64,000 nucleotides of DNA from JAPOXR01 sp965116115 (GTDB lineage Bacteria; Pseudomonadota; Alphaproteobacteria; Rhodobacterales; Rhodobacteraceae). The position numbers and the translations under genes were made by a program. Below the pieces are notes generated by a model. The model saw only the letters and a list, made by a program, of their open reading frames with translations. It was not told where the DNA came from and searched no databases. The stretch is from NCBI GenBank assembly GCA_965116115.1, contig OZ220486.1:2046001-2110000 (forward strand). Direction: 5' to 3'. Shown here one piece after another: positions 52,945 through 62,511 of the stretch (positions are counted from its first letter, which is position 1; the number at the start of each line of letters is the position of its first letter).

Positions 52945-53769
52945 ATGGAATCTGATAAAAAACTGGCAACTGTTGGACCGTGTGGCGAATCCAGTTCGAA
53001 AATCCCGGGGTCACAAAGCGTTTATCGGGCCATCAGCGTTTTGCGCGGCGTTGCGCGTCATAACCGGACGGGCGTCGCGGCAAAGCATCTTGCCGATGAA
53101 ATAGGCCTGACACTGGCGACAACACATCGTCTGTTGAAGGTCTTGGTCAGCGAGGATATTCTGACAGTCGACCCCTACTCCAAGAAATACCACCTTGGCT
53201 ACACGCTCTTTCAGATGGGCAGCGCAGCGCATGATTTCTCGATCATCCGTTATTTGGACGCGCCATTGCAGAAACTGCGTGAAGTCACGGGGGAAACCGT
53301 GTTTCTGTTTATCAGGTCGGGAACCGATGCGCTGTGTCTTCGGCGCATTGATGGCGACTACCCCATACGGGCTCTGACCCTGACCATAGGGTCGCGCCGT
53401 CCGCTCGGCGTCGGCGCCGGCAGCATGGCGCTTCTTGCCGCGCAGACCGAAAACATGCGCACACGCATTCTCGCGAGCAATCTTGAGCGATTCAGCGACT
53501 ATTTCGAAACCAATCTCGAAGACATGCGACAACAACTCGCGGCAACACGGCGGCGCGGCTTCTCTTTCAATGACGGCTATCTGCGGGAATGCGTGCAGGC
53601 AGTCGGCATGGCTATTGGTCCTGAAGGCCGTGAACCGATCGCAGCGGTGTCCATTGCTGCTTCTGACCGGCGTATGGCGCCGGACAGAAGGCAATTTCTC
53701 GAAACAAGCCTCGGCGCGGAGTTTGCCGGGCTGGATTGGAGCTTGTTCAATCCCAACCCAAACATCTGA
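52945..53769 (+). CDS. IclR-family transcriptional regulator
   Basis: 274 residues. Winged helix at about 22-85 (SVYRAISVLRGVARHNRTGV, IGLTLATTHRLLKVLVSEDIL) and the IclR effector domain after it (HDFSIIRYLDAPLQKLREVTGETVFL, PLGVGAGSMALLAA). Such proteins control nearby catabolic or uptake genes on binding a small ligand. The importer genes start 11 nt after it in the same direction, so it probably regulates them and itself. No Shine-Dalgarno sequence is seen. Confidence 0.92.
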   Translation: MESDKKLATVGPCGESSSKIPGSQSVYRAISVLRGVARHNRTGVAAKHLADEIGLTLATTHRLLKVLVSEDILTVDPYSKKYHLGYTLFQMGSAAHDFSIIRYLDAPLQKLREVTGETVFLFIRSGTDALCLRRIDGDYPIRALTLTIGSRRPLGVGAGSMALLAAQTENMRTRILASNLERFSDYFETNLEDMRQQLAATRRRGFSFNDGYLRECVQAVGMAIGPEGREPIAAVSIAASDRRMAPDRRQFLETSLGAEFAGLDWSLFNPNPNI

Positions 53770-53780
53770 AGGAGAAGAAC

Positions 53781-55292
53781 ATGAAACACATGACACTTTC
53801 GCTGGCATTAGCTGCCGGCCTGATCACCGGATCAGTCAATGCCGGTTCCGAGGACAACTCTCTCTCCATTGCCTGGGGCGGAGAGCTTGCAACGCTGGAC
53901 CGCTATTACAACACCCTTCGCGAGGGCATCATTGTCGGACGTCTGGTTTGGGATTCTCTGCTTTATAAGGATCCTGAAAGTCTTGAATTCAAGCCATTGC
54001 TGGCAAAATCGTATGCATTTGTTGATAATACGACAATCGATTTTGAACTGCGCCAAGGCGTCACTTTTCACAATGGCGAGGCGTTTGACGCCGATGACGT
54101 CGTCTACACATTGACGCGCATGTCCAATCCCGAGAACGGCGTCCTTACACAACGAAACGTCAATTGGATAGCTGACGTCGAAAAGCTGGGTCAGTTCAAG
54201 GTGCGCCTCAGGATGAAAGCCCCGACGCCTACGGCGCTCGAGTTTCTCGCAGGCCCGCTTCTGATCTACCCGAACGAGTATTATGCGGAGGTTGGGCCGG
54301 AAGGCATGGGAGCCGCGCCGGTCGGAACCGGACCATACTCCGTGACAGACTTCAAACCGGGCGCCGAAATCAAATTCGCACGCAACGATGACTACTTTGA
54401 CAACTCCCCCAAGGGCAAGCCGCACATCGCCGTCATTCATCAGCGCACCATCCCGGACAACAACACGCAGATTGCGGAATTGCTGGCGGGTACAGTTGAC
54501 TGGATATGGAAAGTGCCGACTGATCAGGCCGAACGGTTGAAGGACCGTCCCGGTTTGTCCGTGGTCAATGAGCAGACAATGCGTGTCGGCTATCTGAGCT
54601 TCGATAGTTCCAACAGGACAGGCAACAACTCTCCCGTAAATAACCTTCTGGTGCGGCGTGCAATTGCGCACGCGGTTGACCGTGATGCCATAGTCGAAGC
54701 GCTTGTGGGCGGCAGTTCAAAAGTCGTCCATTCAGCCTGTCATCCAGCGCAATTCGGGTGCGAAAAGGACGTGAGAAGATATGCGTACGATCCGGAAAAA
54801 GCAAAAACGCTTCTGGCGGAAGCGGGATATCCCGATGGCTTCGCGATAGACTTCCACGCTTATCGCAACCGTCCCTACGCAGAAGCGATCATGGGCTATC
54901 TGAATGCCGTCGGTATCGAGACCAACCTTGTCTACCTGAAATATGCCGCCTTGCGGGACAAGGTGTATGACGGCCAGATCGACTTCAACTTCATGACTTG
55001 GGGCAGTTACTCCTTTCACGATGTGTCCGCGATCACCAGTCACTTCTTCAAGGCCACACGTGATGATTACGCGCGTGACAGCAAGTTGATTTCCGATTTG
55101 AACGCGGGAGACAGCTCAGTAGACCGGCAAGAACGGGAAGCCGCATATTCACGGGCGCTGAAATCCATTGCGGAAAACGCCTACTGGTTGCCTTTGTTCA
55201 CTTACAACGTAAATTACGCCTTCAATGAAAAGTTGAATTTCGTGCCGAATCCTGACGAGATTCCACGGTTTTACGCTTCCAATTGGAAGTGA
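53781..55292 (+). CDS. Peptide/opine-type ABC substrate-binding protein (SBP family 5)
   Basis: 503 residues. Signal peptide MTLSLALAAGLITGSVNAG, then the family-5 pattern: LDRYYNTLREGIIVGRLVWDSL, LRQGVTFHNGEAFDADDVVYTL, GTGPYSVTDFKPG and RRAIAHAVDRDAI. Binds peptides, opines, nickel or oligosaccharides depending on the member; here unknown. GAAGGAGAAG at 53768-53777 sets ATG 53781. Encoded between the IclR regulator and two permeases, so it is the binding part of a complete importer. Confidence 0.93.
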   Translation: MKHMTLSLALAAGLITGSVNAGSEDNSLSIAWGGELATLDRYYNTLREGIIVGRLVWDSLLYKDPESLEFKPLLAKSYAFVDNTTIDFELRQGVTFHNGEAFDADDVVYTLTRMSNPENGVLTQRNVNWIADVEKLGQFKVRLRMKAPTPTALEFLAGPLLIYPNEYYAEVGPEGMGAAPVGTGPYSVTDFKPGAEIKFARNDDYFDNSPKGKPHIAVIHQRTIPDNNTQIAELLAGTVDWIWKVPTDQAERLKDRPGLSVVNEQTMRVGYLSFDSSNRTGNNSPVNNLLVRRAIAHAVDRDAIVEALVGGSSKVVHSACHPAQFGCEKDVRRYAYDPEKAKTLLAEAGYPDGFAIDFHAYRNRPYAEAIMGYLNAVGIETNLVYLKYAALRDKVYDGQIDFNFMTWGSYSFHDVSAITSHFFKATRDDYARDSKLISDLNAGDSSVDRQEREAAYSRALKSIAENAYWLPLFTYNVNYAFNEKLNFVPNPDEIPRFYASNWK

Positions 55293-55385
55293 GCGCTGTT
55301 GCAGTCAGGCGCCTGAGCAAAAAGGCGCCTGACTCGCCCATTCGGGCGGTAATGCCGCAATCCCGCTGATCCTGCGAGGGCGCAT

Positions 55386-56303
55386 ATGCATATCTTCATT
55401 CTGAAAAGGGTCGGTCTTGCGTTTCTTGTGGCGCTGTTCGTTTCGTTTGTCAGTTTCATCATGCTGCGGGCCGCCGGAGACCCTGCCATCGCGATCGCGG
55501 GTGAAGGGGCATCGGAAGCGGACATAGAATTCATCAGGGTTCAGTTCGGCTTCGACAAACCGTTGATGGCGCAGTATCTTCACTGGCTATCTGCCGCTCT
55601 GCAAGGCGATCTGGGCCGCAGCACCTATTTCATGTCATCGGTCACTGAGTTGATTGCCGAACGCTTGCCCACAACTCTGAAGCTGGGCCTTGCGTCGCTG
55701 GTATTCGCCATCACGCTGGCAATGCCCTTGGGAATGATTGCGGCAGTCTATCCGAATTCGCTTGTCGACCGGGCCGCGCTGGCGCTGTCGGTGCTTGGCC
55801 AGGCCCTGCCCAATTTCTGGTTCGCTTTGATGCTCATCGTGCTGTTTTCCGTATGGTGGCCGGTACTGCCGCCGTCCGGAAACTCAACCTGGGAGCATTT
55901 CGTAATGCCGACGGTCGTCCTAGGCTACTACGCCACACCTGCAATCATGCGGCTGACGCGCTCGGGAATGCTGGATGTGCTGCGATCTGACTATATACGG
56001 ACAGCCCGGGCCAAGGGGCTGACCCCGTTGCAGGTGGTCGGAAAACATGCGATGCGCAATGCGGTTTTGCCCGTTGTCAGCTTGGCCACCGTGCAATTCG
56101 GGTACATGCTGGGCGGTTCAATCATCATTGAAAGCATCTTTGCTCTGCACGGGATCGGGCAATTGGCCTGGGAAAGCATCTCACGGGCCGACTTGCCGAC
56201 CGTGCAAGCTATCGTTCTGGTGCTGTCGCTTATCTATGTCGGTCTCAACCTGGCCGGAGACCTCTTGAACGCGTGGCTTGATCCGCGCATCCGGATAGCT
56301 TGA
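55386..56303 (+). CDS. Peptide-type ABC permease (DppB family)
   Basis: 305 residues, six spans. Opening MHIFILKRVGLAFLVALFVSFVSF, QFGFDKPLMAQYLHWL, LGRSTYFMSSVTELIAERLPTTLKLGL and the EAA region YIRTARAKGLTPLQVVGKHAMRNAVLPV are typical of DppB/OppB. Inner-membrane half of the importer, working with the DppC-type protein from the next gene. Confidence 0.94.
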   Translation: MHIFILKRVGLAFLVALFVSFVSFIMLRAAGDPAIAIAGEGASEADIEFIRVQFGFDKPLMAQYLHWLSAALQGDLGRSTYFMSSVTELIAERLPTTLKLGLASLVFAITLAMPLGMIAAVYPNSLVDRAALALSVLGQALPNFWFALMLIVLFSVWWPVLPPSGNSTWEHFVMPTVVLGYYATPAIMRLTRSGMLDVLRSDYIRTARAKGLTPLQVVGKHAMRNAVLPVVSLATVQFGYMLGGSIIIESIFALHGIGQLAWESISRADLPTVQAIVLVLSLIYVGLNLAGDLLNAWLDPRIRIA

Positions 56304-56304
56304 A

Positions 56305-57210
56305 ATGAGCGGTATAACAGGGTTCGAACAAGACCTGCCCGAACCCGCGCAATTGTCGCCCCGGCAGATCATTTGGCTGCGCGCGCGCAGCCATACAGGT
56401 TTCCTTATGGGGTGTTTCGGGCTGTTTGTGATCATCTGCCTGGCTGTTTGCGCGCCTGTTATTGCTCCATATGACCCGTTTGAGCAGAATCTGCTTCAGC
56501 GATTGAAGCCGCCAATGTGGATGGACGGCGGCAGCGCAGCGCATATTCTCGGTACAGATCAACTGGGCAGGGATTATTTCAGCCGTCTGCTTTACGGTGC
56601 GCAGCTTTCACTGATCATCGGCTGCGCAGCCATGTTGATTTCGGGTTTGATCGGCACTGCTCTCGGTGTTGTTGCAGGATATTTCGGCGGCAAGATTGAC
56701 TATTTAATCACTTTCTTGATCACCTCGCGCCTTTCGATGCCGATTGTTCTGATTGCGCTTGCGGTGGCGGCCGTATTCGGGTCGTCGCTCAGGATCGTGA
56801 TTGTAATCCTCGGACTGCTTCTTTGGGACAGGTTCGCCGTCGTGGCGCGATCCACCACCATGCAAATAAAGGATACTGAATATCTGCTGGCCGCCAAGGC
56901 ATTGGGAATGCCATTGTGGCGGCAGATTCTGACAGAACTTCTGCCGAACATAAAAGATGCGCTAATTGTCGTGGCAACGCTCGAAATGGCACATGCCATC
57001 CTGCTGGAATCTGCGTTGTCCTTTCTCGGCTTGGGAGTGCAGCCGCCCTTGCCGTCCTGGGGGCTGATGATAGCCGAAGGCAAGGATTATCTGTTCTTCG
57101 AACCTTGGCTCATCATGGTTCCCGGCGCCGCTCTATTCTTCTTGGTCATATCCATCAATTTGCTGGGCGACGGTCTGAGAGACATTTCAGCGCCTGAGGG
57201 GCGTACATAA
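56305..57210 (+). CDS. Peptide-type ABC permease (DppC family)
   Basis: 301 residues with an N-terminal OppC-type tail before span 1. LGTDQLGRDYFSRLLYGAQLSLIIG is the diagnostic segment, with SALSFLGLGVQPPLPSWGLMIAEGKDYLF later. The EAA loop reads YLLAAKALGMPLWRQILTELLPNI. It starts 1 nt after the DppB-type stop, so translation is coupled. Confidence 0.94.
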   Translation: MSGITGFEQDLPEPAQLSPRQIIWLRARSHTGFLMGCFGLFVIICLAVCAPVIAPYDPFEQNLLQRLKPPMWMDGGSAAHILGTDQLGRDYFSRLLYGAQLSLIIGCAAMLISGLIGTALGVVAGYFGGKIDYLITFLITSRLSMPIVLIALAVAAVFGSSLRIVIVILGLLLWDRFAVVARSTTMQIKDTEYLLAAKALGMPLWRQILTELLPNIKDALIVVATLEMAHAILLESALSFLGLGVQPPLPSWGLMIAEGKDYLFFEPWLIMVPGAALFFLVISINLLGDGLRDISAPEGRT

Positions 57211-57212
57211 AA

Positions 57213-58169
57213 ATGTTGAATGTCAGGAATCTGTGTATCGCCTTCAAGACACAGAACGGCGTCTTGAAGGCGGTTCACAAAGTCGATCTTGAACTCGGTC
57301 ATGGTGAAATACTGGGAATCGTCGGCGAAAGCGGATGCGGTAAATCCGTTACCATGATGGGGCTATTGAATCTGCTTCCCAAATCCGCGACGCGCAGCGC
57401 CGACTGGATCAAATTCGACGGAAACGACCTGACTCACGCTTCCCCGCGCGAGATGCGGCAATTGCTGGGAAATGAAATCGGAACGATCTTCCAAGATCCG
57501 ATGACGGCACTGAATCCCACCTATACAATCGGCAATCAGTTGACAGAAGTTTATCTGCGACACCGCAGCTCCAGTCGCAAAGAGGCAGAAGAACGCGCCG
57601 TCCATCTTCTGGATCGGGTCGGCATCACGGCGGCGAAGAACAGACTGACACAATATCCGCATCAATTGTCTGGCGGCTTGCGGCAGCGGATCGTGATTGC
57701 GCAAGCTTTGATGTGCAGCCCGAAACTGATTATCGCAGATGAGCCGACGACGGCGCTGGATGTGACGATTCAGGCGCAGATACTGCGGCTGCTCAAGGAT
57801 ATACAGGCTGAATATAAGGCCAGCGTGATCATCATCACCCACAACCTCGGCGTCGTGGCGCAAATGGCGGATCGCGTTTCGGTGATGTATGCAGGGCAGG
57901 TCGTTGAATCAGGGGGCACAGGAGATGTATTCAGCGCCCCGGAGCATCCTTACACGCGAGGGCTTTTTTCCTGCATACCTGATGCGCAGACCAAGGGGCG
58001 CCTAGGCCAGATCCGGGGCACTGTTCCTTCATTGGTTGGAAACGCAAGCGGTTGTCTATTCCGAACCCGTTGCCCAAGCGCGGCAGAGGCATGTCGCAGC
58101 AATGTGCCGGACAGAACAAGAGAAAACGGTCATCGCTGGCGGTGTGTTTTGGGCGGTGAAGAACAGTGA
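57213..58169 (+). CDS. Peptide-type ABC ATP-binding protein (DppD family)
   Basis: 318 residues. Walker A GESGCGKSV, signature LSGGLRQRIVIAQAL, Walker B KLIIADEPTTALDVTIQAQIL, H-loop ITHNLGVVAQM and the oligopeptide C-terminal Cys cluster (SGCLFRTRCPSAAEAC) that can bind an Fe-S centre. It starts 2 nt after the DppC-type stop and overlaps the second ATPase gene. Confidence 0.95.
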   Translation: MLNVRNLCIAFKTQNGVLKAVHKVDLELGHGEILGIVGESGCGKSVTMMGLLNLLPKSATRSADWIKFDGNDLTHASPREMRQLLGNEIGTIFQDPMTALNPTYTIGNQLTEVYLRHRSSSRKEAEERAVHLLDRVGITAAKNRLTQYPHQLSGGLRQRIVIAQALMCSPKLIIADEPTTALDVTIQAQILRLLKDIQAEYKASVIIITHNLGVVAQMADRVSVMYAGQVVESGGTGDVFSAPEHPYTRGLFSCIPDAQTKGRLGQIRGTVPSLVGNASGCLFRTRCPSAAEACRSNVPDRTRENGHRWRCVLGGEEQ

Positions 58170-59122
58170 GCGACCCTGTCCTGTCCATTGACCGGGTGTC
58201 AAAAACCTACTTGGTCAAACAGGGCCTGTTCGGCAGGAAGCTTCCTTTGCACGCACTGCAGGATATTGTCTTTTCATTGCGAAAGGGCGAGGTTGCCGGC
58301 TTGGTCGGCGAAAGCGGCTGCGGAAAATCCACCCTGGCCAGAATTCTGCTGGGTCTGCTCAAACCTTCCTCCGGAACTGTTTCATTGTCCGGTCAGCCGA
58401 TTTCGGATGTTCCCCCGCGCGAGAGGGCCAATCTGATCCAGCCGATATTTCAGGATCCCTACGCATCGCTGAATCCACGGAAAACCGTTACGCAGATTGT
58501 GGGAATTCCTCTCGCCTTGCAAGGAATTTCCAATGATCAACGCATCCGGCGGGTAAGCGAGATGCTGGATCTGGTCGGTCTGCCGCAACGCGCCGCCAAC
58601 GCGTTCCCGAGTCAGATGTCAGGCGGCCAGCGTCAACGCGTTGCGATTGCGCGCGCTCTGATCTCAAGGCCGAAGATCGTGGTTTGCGACGAACCGACCT
58701 CCGCCCTGGATGTATCGGTCCAGTCACAAATTCTGAATCTTCTTCAGGATCTGCGGGAGGAAATGAATTTAACCTATCTGCTGATCAGCCATGACCTTTC
58801 TGTTGTCAAACATATGTCCGACCGCGTAGTTGTCATGTATCTGGGGCGGATTGTCGAGGAAGCTGAAACACAGGCTCTGTTTGAGCGGCCGAAACATCCC
58901 TACACGCAGTCGCTGTTGGAAACGGTACTGCTGACAGAGCCGGGCAAGGGGCTGCCTGATCTGAGCATTCGGGGGGATTTTCCGAATCCGATCCACCCGC
59001 CGTCGGGGTGCGCCTTTCATCCACGATGCAGGCTTGCGTCCGAAGACTGTAAATCCGGGCGGCCTGAACTGACTCCCTCACGCGGCCACCGCGCGGCCTG
59101 CATTCTGGCTGAAACGAACTGA
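58166..59122 (+). CDS. Peptide-type ABC ATP-binding protein (DppF family)
   Basis: 318 residues. Walker A GESGCGKST, FQDPYASLNPRKTV, signature MSGGQRQRVAIARAL, Walker B IVVCDEPTSALDVSVQSQILN and a C-terminal Cys motif SGCAFHPRCRLASEDC. The GTG start at 58166 overlaps the DppD-type stop by four bases. Forms the ATPase heterodimer of the importer; last gene of this operon. Confidence 0.94.
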   Translation: MSDPVLSIDRVSKTYLVKQGLFGRKLPLHALQDIVFSLRKGEVAGLVGESGCGKSTLARILLGLLKPSSGTVSLSGQPISDVPPRERANLIQPIFQDPYASLNPRKTVTQIVGIPLALQGISNDQRIRRVSEMLDLVGLPQRAANAFPSQMSGGQRQRVAIARALISRPKIVVCDEPTSALDVSVQSQILNLLQDLREEMNLTYLLISHDLSVVKHMSDRVVVMYLGRIVEEAETQALFERPKHPYTQSLLETVLLTEPGKGLPDLSIRGDFPNPIHPPSGCAFHPRCRLASEDCKSGRPELTPSRGHRAACILAETN

Positions 59123-59756
59123 TCAGGCGCAGGCGGACGAAAGCGCACAGGGCGCCGCATCACTGTGAATGCTGCCAACGAAGGCATGCGCATCGCCGAT
59201 ACACCGGCTGCGCCAAAAGCAGCGGCAACCACATGCGAAAAAACGCATTCCACGAAGAGCGGCAGCGAAACGGCGCCACCGCGGCGCGGGGACCGGTCGA
59301 AACGGACGCACCGACATTTTTCGCAACGAATCGGCGGCGTGATGGCCTGGGCTGTCGTCTGCGGGCACCGCAGCGCAACCGCTTTCCGGCTCTGCCTGAC
59401 ATCTCAATGCGTTTCCTATTCGTTTTCCCCGGCGGCAACGGAGACATGAAGTTCGTCGAAACCAGAGCGGGCATAAGGATATTAATCGATATGAACATCC
59501 GGGTTGTCACAGACGATCCGGACAAGACTCACTGGCAAGAGCTCAGCCATTTGCACTTCCGGGTTCCCCGGACGAATGACCGAGGCGGACTTACAAGATA
59601 CTGATCCGGGAGATATAGTCGTCGCCGACAGTCTTCCAGCACGCCTCGCAGCAGCCCGTGCTGTCCGACGATGCGACGGCGCCAAGAATCTTGCCCGACC
59701 GAGCGCCCTGCCGAAAAAAACGGGGCTTATACGCAAAACTAGTAGTCCATCAATGA
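59123..59756. other. Gene-free region after the peptide-type importer
   Basis: About 630 bp with several overlapping frames, none with a recognisable family, ribosome site or consistent content. A short tract, MKFVETRAGIRILIDMNIRV near 59447-59506, looks protein-like but could not be identified. Probably decayed sequence next to the IS630 remnant. Confidence 0.35.
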
Positions 59757-60115
59757 TGAATTGAGGGATAATAGGGAGTGCAGTTCAGTACGCGCGTCTT
59801 CGGCGGTGAACCGCTGTTTTACCGGGGCCGGGTCGGCGTTGCGCGCTTCCTGCCATGCCGAGACCTCGCTGCAGAGCGTCTCCCGGTCCGGAATGCGCCG
59901 GGACAGGCGCTGACGGCTCAGCACGCTGATTCCGCTCCCGGCGATGTTCAGCCGGCTGCCGTGTTTCGGCGCATGATGAACCTCGAAACGATTGCGGAGC
60001 CTGCCGGCCTGCTCCGGCGGGAAAGCGCAGCAAAGACTCGACAGCATCATGCGCATAAAGGTCAGCTGCAGCCGGCACGATCTTTTTGCCGGGGAAGAAG
60101 TGCATGACTCTGTGA
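59757..60115 (-). pseudogene. IS630-family transposase, C-terminal fragment
   Basis: Minus strand: FFPGKKIVPAAADLYAHDAV in one frame, then in another FPPEQAGRLRNRFEVHHAPK followed by HGSRLNIAG, VLSRQRLSRRIPDRETLCSE and WQEARNADPAPVKQRFTAED. These match the end of IS630 transposases, including the HTPKHGSWLN-type catalytic segment, which has drifted to HAPKHGSRLN. The N-terminal half is missing. The opposite-oriented N-terminal fragment is at 50364. Confidence 0.8.
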
Positions 60116-60481
60116 CCAGCATCCATGTTCCGATTCAAGGGCGTTCCGGGGCAAAATTCAGCCCCTATTTCCTTTTTCACACAGCTTTTGCACAATGGCC
60201 TTATATGCGGTTGCGGGCAGTCCTGCAGGCGCATTTGTTGGTACTCGCGCGAGGACCGCCGCTGCAATATATGAATGTATTTGGGCCACAGTCCGATTTC
60301 GTGTCGGTATTCAACGGCACGGGTGCAGTTGACGATGTGTGCCACGCGCTCATTGGCGCTCGGGTAACGCGTGAGTGGGAAGTCATCGCCGGCTTCCGAA
60401 ATGAATTGACACCGCAAGACGCTTATCGTAGATGCTGATACTCGTTCTTGCAAACAAGCGGATAATCACAAGGGGAGATCG
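60116..60481 (+). promoter_or_regulatory. Upstream region of the phosphonate-type operon
   Basis: No gene recognised. TTGACA at 60406-60411 with TAGATG 17 nt later (60429-60434) is a possible but weak promoter; AAGGGGAGATCG ends just before ATG 60482 and is the ribosome site. No convincing Pho box was seen. Confidence 0.35.
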
Positions 60482-61468
60482 ATGTTCGATTCCAAACTTG
60501 CACGGATTTTTTCTTCTGCTGCCGCACTGATATGTACAGCGCTGATGATTGCGGCGTTACCGGCAAATGCCGCCGAGGACTGTGCTCGCGGTTTTCTCGA
60601 CGAACGCTACTGCGACCGCGATGGGAACCTGACCGCTGATCTGCCGCTGAATGATGATGAGTGGGTTGATCCCGGCACGATCGTCTTTTCTTACACACCT
60701 GTGGAAGATCCCGCTGTCTACCAGAAAGTCTGGGACGGCTTCATCAAACATATGGCCGAAGTCACTGGAAAAAAGGTGGTGTTCTTTCCCGTCCAGTCCT
60801 ACGCCGCGCAATACGAGGCCATGCGGTCCGGCCGCCTGCATGTCGCCGGCGTGAACACAGGCGGCAATCCGATCGCAGTGGCCTGTGCCGGGTTCGTGCC
60901 TTTCGCGATGATGGCATCGAAGGACGGCTCGTTCGGCTACGAGATGGAAATCATCGTTCCCGCCGACAGTCCTATAGCTTCTCCGTCCGACCTTAAGGGA
61001 AAATCGCTCGCATTTACCTCGCCGACATCGAATTCCGGGTTCAAGGCCCCGTCAGCGATTCTCAAATCCGAGTTCGGGCTGTTGGCGGATGAGGACTTCG
61101 AAGCCGCGTTCTCCGGCAAGCATGACAACTCGGTGCTCGGCGTCGCCAACAAAGACTACGAAGCCGCGGCGGTCGCCAATTCGGTGCTCAATCGGATGAT
61201 TTCCCGAAATGTCGTCGATCCGGCAAAACTGCGCACGATCTATCGGTCGCAGACTTTCCCGACGACCGGTTATGGCCATGCCCACAACTTGGATCCCACG
61301 GTTGTCGCGAAGATAAAACAGGCATTCTTCACGTTTCCCTGGGAAGGTTCGGACCTCCAGACCGAGTTCCAGAAGGAAGGCAAGTTCGTCTCTATCCACC
61401 ATAAATCTGACTGGGACATCATCCGCAAGATCGATATGGCCAACGGCGTCAGCTACAGTTGCAAATAA
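60482..61468 (+). CDS. phnD: Phosphonate-type ABC substrate-binding protein
   Basis: 328 residues. Signal peptide SAAALICTALMIAALPANA; mature N-terminus has two Cys (EDCARGFLDERYCD). PhnD features: IVFSYTPVEDPAVYQKVWDGFIKHMAEVTGKKV, PVQSYAAQYEAMRSGRLHVAGVNTG, DLKGKSLAFTSPTSNSGFKAP and a C-terminal SDWDIIRKIDMANGV. Binds phosphonate, phosphite or a related anion. Followed by the ATPase and two permease genes. Good AGGGGAG ribosome site. Confidence 0.92.
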   Translation: MFDSKLARIFSSAAALICTALMIAALPANAAEDCARGFLDERYCDRDGNLTADLPLNDDEWVDPGTIVFSYTPVEDPAVYQKVWDGFIKHMAEVTGKKVVFFPVQSYAAQYEAMRSGRLHVAGVNTGGNPIAVACAGFVPFAMMASKDGSFGYEMEIIVPADSPIASPSDLKGKSLAFTSPTSNSGFKAPSAILKSEFGLLADEDFEAAFSGKHDNSVLGVANKDYEAAAVANSVLNRMISRNVVDPAKLRTIYRSQTFPTTGYGHAHNLDPTVVAKIKQAFFTFPWEGSDLQTEFQKEGKFVSIHHKSDWDIIRKIDMANGVSYSCK

Positions 61469-61653
61469 GGCCCAATCGAATCAATCGCCTAGTGACTCCG
61501 CTCCAGAGACCGTGCCGGCCAAAGCTTCATGCGGCACTTGATATGTGGCCTTCGTAAGTCGCCGCTTCCCAAGTGCCGCGCCTCCTTCCGATCGGGGAGC
61601 GCGGCTGTCGGTTCTCCGTTCCGGTGTTTGGCATTGAACCGCCGGCAACGGTT

Positions 61654-62502
61654 ATGCTGCGTATTGTCGATCTGATAAAGCGGTTCCCGACCGGCGATCT
61701 TGCTCTCCAAGGTGTCCGGATCGAAGTGCCCGACAATCAGGTGATGGCGCTTATCGGCCCGTCGGGAGCTGGAAAATCAACGCTGATACGGTGCGTCAAC
61801 CGTTTGGTGGAGCCCACATCGGGCAGCGTATTTCTGGACGATCTGGAACTCACTCGCCTTGGTAAACGGCAATTACGCCGCGCACGTCGGCGCATGGGCA
61901 TGATCTTTCAGGAATATGCGCTGGTCGAGCGGTTGACGGTGATGGAGAACGTGCTCTCGGGGCGGCTCGGCTACACAGGTTTTTGGCGAAGCTGGTTCCG
62001 GCTGTTCCCCCAATCAGATATCGACGAAGCCTTCAGGCTGCTTGAGCGAGTCGGTCTCGACCATTTGGTTGACAAACGTGCCGATGAACTTTCCGGAGGA
62101 CAACGTCAGCGAGTCGGCATTTGCCGTGCTCTGATTCAGAATCCCGAGTTGCTTCTGATCGACGAACCGACCGCATCGCTCGACCCTAAGACATCACGCC
62201 AGATCATGCGCCTTGTCTGCGAGCTGTGCGCCGAGCGCAATCTGTCGGCAATCATCAACATTCACGACGTGATGCTGGCACAGATGTTTGCTGAGCGCAT
62301 TGTCGGTCTCCAGCACGGCACGATCGTTTATGACGGACCTCCCGATCAGCTGTCAGCCGATGTTCTGACCCGGATCTACGGCGAGGAGGACTGGGAAGCG
62401 ACCATCCGCAAGGCTGATGACGAACGCGCTGGAGGCGATTCAGCAGGCGCCGATCACTCGGTCCCGGAAATCGACCGTGATCGCATGGCCGGTATGACCT
62501 GA
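61654..62502 (+). CDS. phnC: Phosphonate-type ABC ATP-binding protein
   Basis: 282 residues. Walker A GPSGAGKSTLIRCVNRL, EPTSGSVFLD, GMIFQEYALVERLTVMENVLSGRLG (a PhnC-specific run), signature LSGGQRQRVGICRAL, Walker B LLLIDEPTASLDPKTSRQIM. The C-terminal acidic tail (~30 residues) is poorly conserved. ATG 61654 gives the normal start MLRIVDLIKRFP; an in-frame ATG at 61573 would add an unlikely leader. 185 bp separate it from phnD. Confidence 0.93.
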   Translation: MLRIVDLIKRFPTGDLALQGVRIEVPDNQVMALIGPSGAGKSTLIRCVNRLVEPTSGSVFLDDLELTRLGKRQLRRARRRMGMIFQEYALVERLTVMENVLSGRLGYTGFWRSWFRLFPQSDIDEAFRLLERVGLDHLVDKRADELSGGQRQRVGICRALIQNPELLLIDEPTASLDPKTSRQIMRLVCELCAERNLSAIINIHDVMLAQMFAERIVGLQHGTIVYDGPPDQLSADVLTRIYGEEDWEATIRKADDERAGGDSAGADHSVPEIDRDRMAGMT

Positions 62503-62511
62503 GCGTTTCCG

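Noticed and set aside
44000..53000. Integrative element with attachment repeats at tRNA-Ser(TGA)
   Set aside because: The accessory region starts right after the tRNA, but no second copy of the tRNA 3' end and no integrase gene were found in the window, so att sites are not claimed.
59785..60453. 222-codon minus-strand frame
   Set aside because: Its content is a mixture of out-of-frame IS630 sequence and unrelated residues; the meaningful IS630 motifs lie mostly in another frame.
60380..60481. Pho box upstream of phnD
   Set aside because: No pair of CTGTCA-like repeats with the right spacing was seen; phosphate control is not supported by the sequence.
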